Positions 30,353 to 32,790 of a stretch of DNA of 32,790 bases are shown piece after piece. Source of the stretch: Deltaproteobacteria bacterium (GTDB taxonomy: Bacteria; Myxococcota_A; UBA9160; SMWR01); contig JAFDEI010000030.1 of NCBI GenBank assembly GCA_019310425.1, positions 1-32,790 of the forward strand, read 5' to 3'. Made by a program: the position numbers and the translations under genes. The notes beneath the pieces are model-generated. The model saw only the letters and a list, made by a program, of their open reading frames with translations, was not told the origin of the DNA and searched no databases. Each line of letters starts with the position of its first letter. Position 1 is the stretch's first letter.

Positions 30353-30486
30353 TGCCTGCCAGGGCAAGTGGGATCGCAGTTGGACGGTGTGGTGTCTGGA
30401 TGGACGCTTTCCCGGAAATGGGGATGTCGCCTCACCGTCTGCGAGCGGACGATGCGCAACGGTGACAGTCGTTTTCGGAGAGCTGA

Positions 30487-32355
30487 ATGAGTCTGGTCGG
30501 AAGCCTCGAGGATCTGAGTCTTGGGGACATCCTGCAGATCATCAGTCTGTCCCGGAAGTCGGGGCTGCTGCAGCTGCGTTCGGAAGAGGGTGAAGGTCGG
30601 ATCGTCTTTTGTGAAGGGCTCGTGCGGGCCGGCTTCGTGAAGGGCGAGGTCGAGGACCTGAAGGGGCTTCTCGTCGTCGGCGGATTCATCGCCGAGGCTG
30701 CGTACGACAAGGCCGCCGTGATCGCGGCTGCACATGGCGACGCGCTCGACGAGGTACTCGCAACGATGTCGGCTATTTCCAAGGAGCGGATCGACTCGCT
30801 GCGTCGCGAACAGGTCGAGCGATCGGTGTTCCGGATGTTCAGCTGGACCACCGGAGAGTTCAGTTTCGAAGTCAGCGACTCGATCGACGATCGCGACCGC
30901 GACTTGCTGGTCTCGACCGGGATCAACGCGCAATACCTGACGATGGAAGCCACGCGCATCGGGGATGAATTCGAGAACGGGGACGACGACGATATCGAGT
31001 TCGGCACAGTCGACGGCGAATCCGGCGCAGACATCGTGGAGGCGGAGGTCGCAGCCGAGAGCGAGGTCGAGAATTGCGAGATTGCCGATGCGCTCGCGAT
31101 GGCGGCGGTCGAACGCGCCGAAGCGGATGGAGCGAACGACGGGGACGATGCCGGCGACGGGGCCGACGAGACCGCGGCCTCTGAGTTGCAGCTCGATGCG
31201 GAGCCGGATGAGCCGACCCCGGATTCGCTACCGGTCGCGGAGATCGCCGAGCCGGTCGCTTCGGTGGTCGAGGCTGAACCCGTGAGTGAGCCCGATGCGG
31301 GCCCTTCCGCTCCGGAGTCGTCAGGTCTGGCCGCGCTGATCCTGATCGACCACGACCTCGCTGCGCTCGAGTGGCAGAAGTCCGTGCTCGGTCCGATCTG
31401 TCGCCGGATCCACGTCTTCCAACGCGCCGAGGGTGGCATTTCGCGCCTGCGGCAGTATCTGATACGCGGTGAGGAACCCATGGTGCTCGTGTCCGATGAC
31501 CTGCCTCCCGACCCGCGCGCGGGGATCGAGGGTTCGCCCGACCTGATTCGCCGCATGCGCGCGCAAGCACCGCGAATGCAGATCTACCTGGTGAGTGCGG
31601 GCACCGATGCAACCTCGGTTTCGCTCGGCGACGCGAACGGTTCGCTCCAGCGGCCGGCCAATCATCAGCTTTCGAACCGCCGCACTTGGAGCAAGCTCGA
31701 AGGCGACGGCGAGAGTCTGCGCAACGCGCTGCTCAACCGTTCGGAGCCTGATCCACCTGTACGGGAATGTGCGAGTGTCGCAGAAGCCGAATCAGTGGCT
31801 CGAGCGGCGGTCGGGCCGAATGACGCACATTCCGACCTGCAACGCCTCAAGCGGACCAGCGAGCGGCTGCGCGACCCGTCGGTCCGAGGCGAGGTGCTGT
31901 CGCTGATTCTCGAATACGCGGCAGGATTGTTCTCGCGCGTGGCGATCTTCATGATACGCGACGACGAAGCGATCGGGATGGCGCAATCCGGGCTGGCGAG
32001 TGCGGGCGGCCCCGACGATTCGGAGTTCCGACAGGTCTCGATCCCAGCGAACGAGCCGTCCTGGTTCCGCAAGGTGCTGCAGAGCGGTGAGGCGACTCAG
32101 GCGCCGCCGCAGGACGACGGCGACCGGCAACTCGCCGCGCTCCTGGGCTCGTCGATCCCCAAAAAGGCCTACGTCGCTCCGATCGAGAGCGGCCGGAACG
32201 TGGTTGCGCTCGTCTACGCTGACAACCTCCCGGGCGACGACCCGATCGGCGACACGACATCCCTCGAGATCGCGCTCCACGAGGCCGGCCTTGCGCTCGA
32301 ACGGGCGTTGCTCGAACGCGCACTGGCCGATTCCGGCGCGCATCGTAGCGCCTAG
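30487..32355 (+). CDS. DUF4388 / receiver-like / GAF-like signalling protein
   Basis: This 622-residue soluble protein has a DUF4388 (PATAN-like) domain at residues 1-about 150 (SLVGSLEDLSLGDILQIISL, SRKSGLLQLRSEEGEGRIVF, with the FSWTTGEFSFE end). A highly acidic Ala/Asp/Glu linker follows (about 155-275). Next is a receiver-like segment (about 280-375; acidic pair Asp288/Asp290 and Asp337 in LVSDDLPPD) and a GAF-like C-terminal domain (about 450-615, AGLFSRVAIFMIRDDEAIG). DUF4388 proteins act in gliding, pilus and two-component signalling in myxobacteria and cyanobacteria. No output domain is visible, so it is probably an adaptor. GGAG precedes the ATG. A CheY gene follows. Confidence 0.8.
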   Translation: MSLVGSLEDLSLGDILQIISLSRKSGLLQLRSEEGEGRIVFCEGLVRAGFVKGEVEDLKGLLVVGGFIAEAAYDKAAVIAAAHGDALDEVLATMSAISKERIDSLRREQVERSVFRMFSWTTGEFSFEVSDSIDDRDRDLLVSTGINAQYLTMEATRIGDEFENGDDDDIEFGTVDGESGADIVEAEVAAESEVENCEIADALAMAAVERAEADGANDGDDAGDGADETAASELQLDAEPDEPTPDSLPVAEIAEPVASVVEAEPVSEPDAGPSAPESSGLAALILIDHDLAALEWQKSVLGPICRRIHVFQRAEGGISRLRQYLIRGEEPMVLVSDDLPPDPRAGIEGSPDLIRRMRAQAPRMQIYLVSAGTDATSVSLGDANGSLQRPANHQLSNRRTWSKLEGDGESLRNALLNRSEPDPPVRECASVAEAESVARAAVGPNDAHSDLQRLKRTSERLRDPSVRGEVLSLILEYAAGLFSRVAIFMIRDDEAIGMAQSGLASAGGPDDSEFRQVSIPANEPSWFRKVLQSGEATQAPPQDDGDRQLAALLGSSIPKKAYVAPIESGRNVVALVYADNLPGDDPIGDTTSLEIALHEAGLALERALLERALADSGAHRSA

Positions 32356-32444
32356 ATACGCGCAGCTTCCGCCCCGTGGGGGTGTTGTCCTCTCCTACAG
32401 TGCCGAGTCCGGCCCAGCCACGGTCGCGGCCTCGTAGGAATACG

Positions 32445-32458
32445 CGGGGGGCCCCCCG
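32445..32458. promoter_or_regulatory. 14-base perfect GC palindrome
   Basis: CGGGGGGCCCCCCG sits in the 189-base gap between the DUF4388 gene and the response-regulator gene. The gap holds no other clear signal. It may be a terminator stem lacking a U-run, or chance in GC-rich DNA. Confidence 0.3.
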
Positions 32459-32544
32459 AAGTCCCCAGCTCGTCTCAAGAAAACGCCGAGCCGACCGATA
32501 TGGAAGTGGACCGGATCCAGAGTCAATCCCGGGGGAGGGGCAGC

Positions 32545-32790
32545 GTGCATCACATCTTGATTGTCGAAGACTCGCCTACGATGCGGGCGCTGCTGACGTC
32601 GGCCCTCGAGGATCTCGACGCCCCGGTGAAGATTACCGAAGCCGACAGCGGGTTCGAAGCACTGCGGCAACTCCCACGCAATTCGTACGACCTCATCGTG
32701 ACCGACATCAACATGCCCGACATCAACGGTCTCGAACTCATTTCGTTCGTTCGGAACAACGCCAGCTATCGCACGATTCCGCTCATCGTC
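32545..32790 (+). CDS. CheY-like response regulator, N-terminal part (cut by window edge)
   Basis: From GTG 32545 (preceded by GGGGGAGGGG) the frame is open to the right edge, giving 82 residues of a receiver domain. It has the acidic pair in ILIVEDSPTMRALL (Glu-Asp), the phosphoacceptor Asp in LIVTDINMPDINGLEL and the start of the fourth strand (IPLIV). It could be a single-domain CheY or the first domain of a larger regulator. It lies 189 bases behind the DUF4388 protein and may act with it. Confidence 0.85.
   Translation, partial: MHHILIVEDSPTMRALLTSALEDLDAPVKITEADSGFEALRQLPRNSYDLIVTDINMPDINGLELISFVRNNASYRTIPLIV

Noticed and set aside
30328-30400. A tRNA-Ser-like start, GGAGGCGTGACCGAGC
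   Set aside because: No anticodon arm, T arm or matching 3' acceptor strand follows.
30330-30430. Resemblance to a GEMM (cyclic-di-GMP) riboswitch, from AGGGCAAG and GGGATCGCAG
   Set aside because: The second conserved stem and the usual GGGACGCAAAGCC core are not present; only isolated words match.

Overview
The window is GC-rich, tightly packed chromosomal DNA of a Gram-negative bacterium. Short overlaps (ATGA or GTGA) join many genes. Lipoprotein signals, a sigma-54-driven type IV pilin, a pilin-ABC transporter-prepilin peptidase order like the pilA-pilGHI-pilD block of Myxococcus xanthus, and a DUF4388 protein all point to a deltaproteobacterial-grade lineage (Myxococcota or a relative), probably uncultivated. 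This assignment is inferred from gene content, not from a tree. I see no mobile element, phage, CRISPR array or rRNA.

Layout. (1) 1-3458: the 3' end of monomeric isocitrate dehydrogenase faces korAB (2-oxoacid:ferredoxin oxidoreductase). (2) 3547-6412: an unknown protein, a PilF-like TPR lipoprotein, a RodZ-like HTH membrane protein and recO. (3) 6477-11046: glyS, ppdK and a small lipoprotein, linked by 4-base overlaps. (4) 11047-13207: a regulatory stretch with a near-consensus sigma-54 promoter, then two ECF sigma factors and a small acidic protein. The sigma genes carry a C11 and a G10 tract; the G10 tract could switch the second sigma factor between a separate and a fused form. (5) 13272-15140: a membrane methyltransferase-like protein, a kinase-fold protein, a DEDDh exonuclease and tRNA-Glu(CTC). 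(6) 15141-20342: the pilus locus, with a sigma-54 promoter and upstream repeats, two pilins, a PilGHI-like ABC system and prepilin peptidase. (7) 20371-21915, minus strand: gltX followed by tRNA-Gln(CTG) with its own promoter. (8) 22079-25273: yceD-rpmF-fabD-acpP-fabF. (9) 25379-30302: an rpiB-glyA gene fusion, nrdR, ribD, ribH, nusB and a stand-alone M17 N-terminal-domain protein. (10) 30487-32790: a DUF4388/receiver-like/GAF-like protein and the start of a CheY-type receiver.

Most genes are housekeeping. The accessory interest lies in the sigma-54 to ECF cassette (11100-13207), the pilin control region (15240-15420), the RpiB-GlyA fusion and the DUF4388 signalling protein. Functions are read from motifs and family resemblance by eye; no database search was run.
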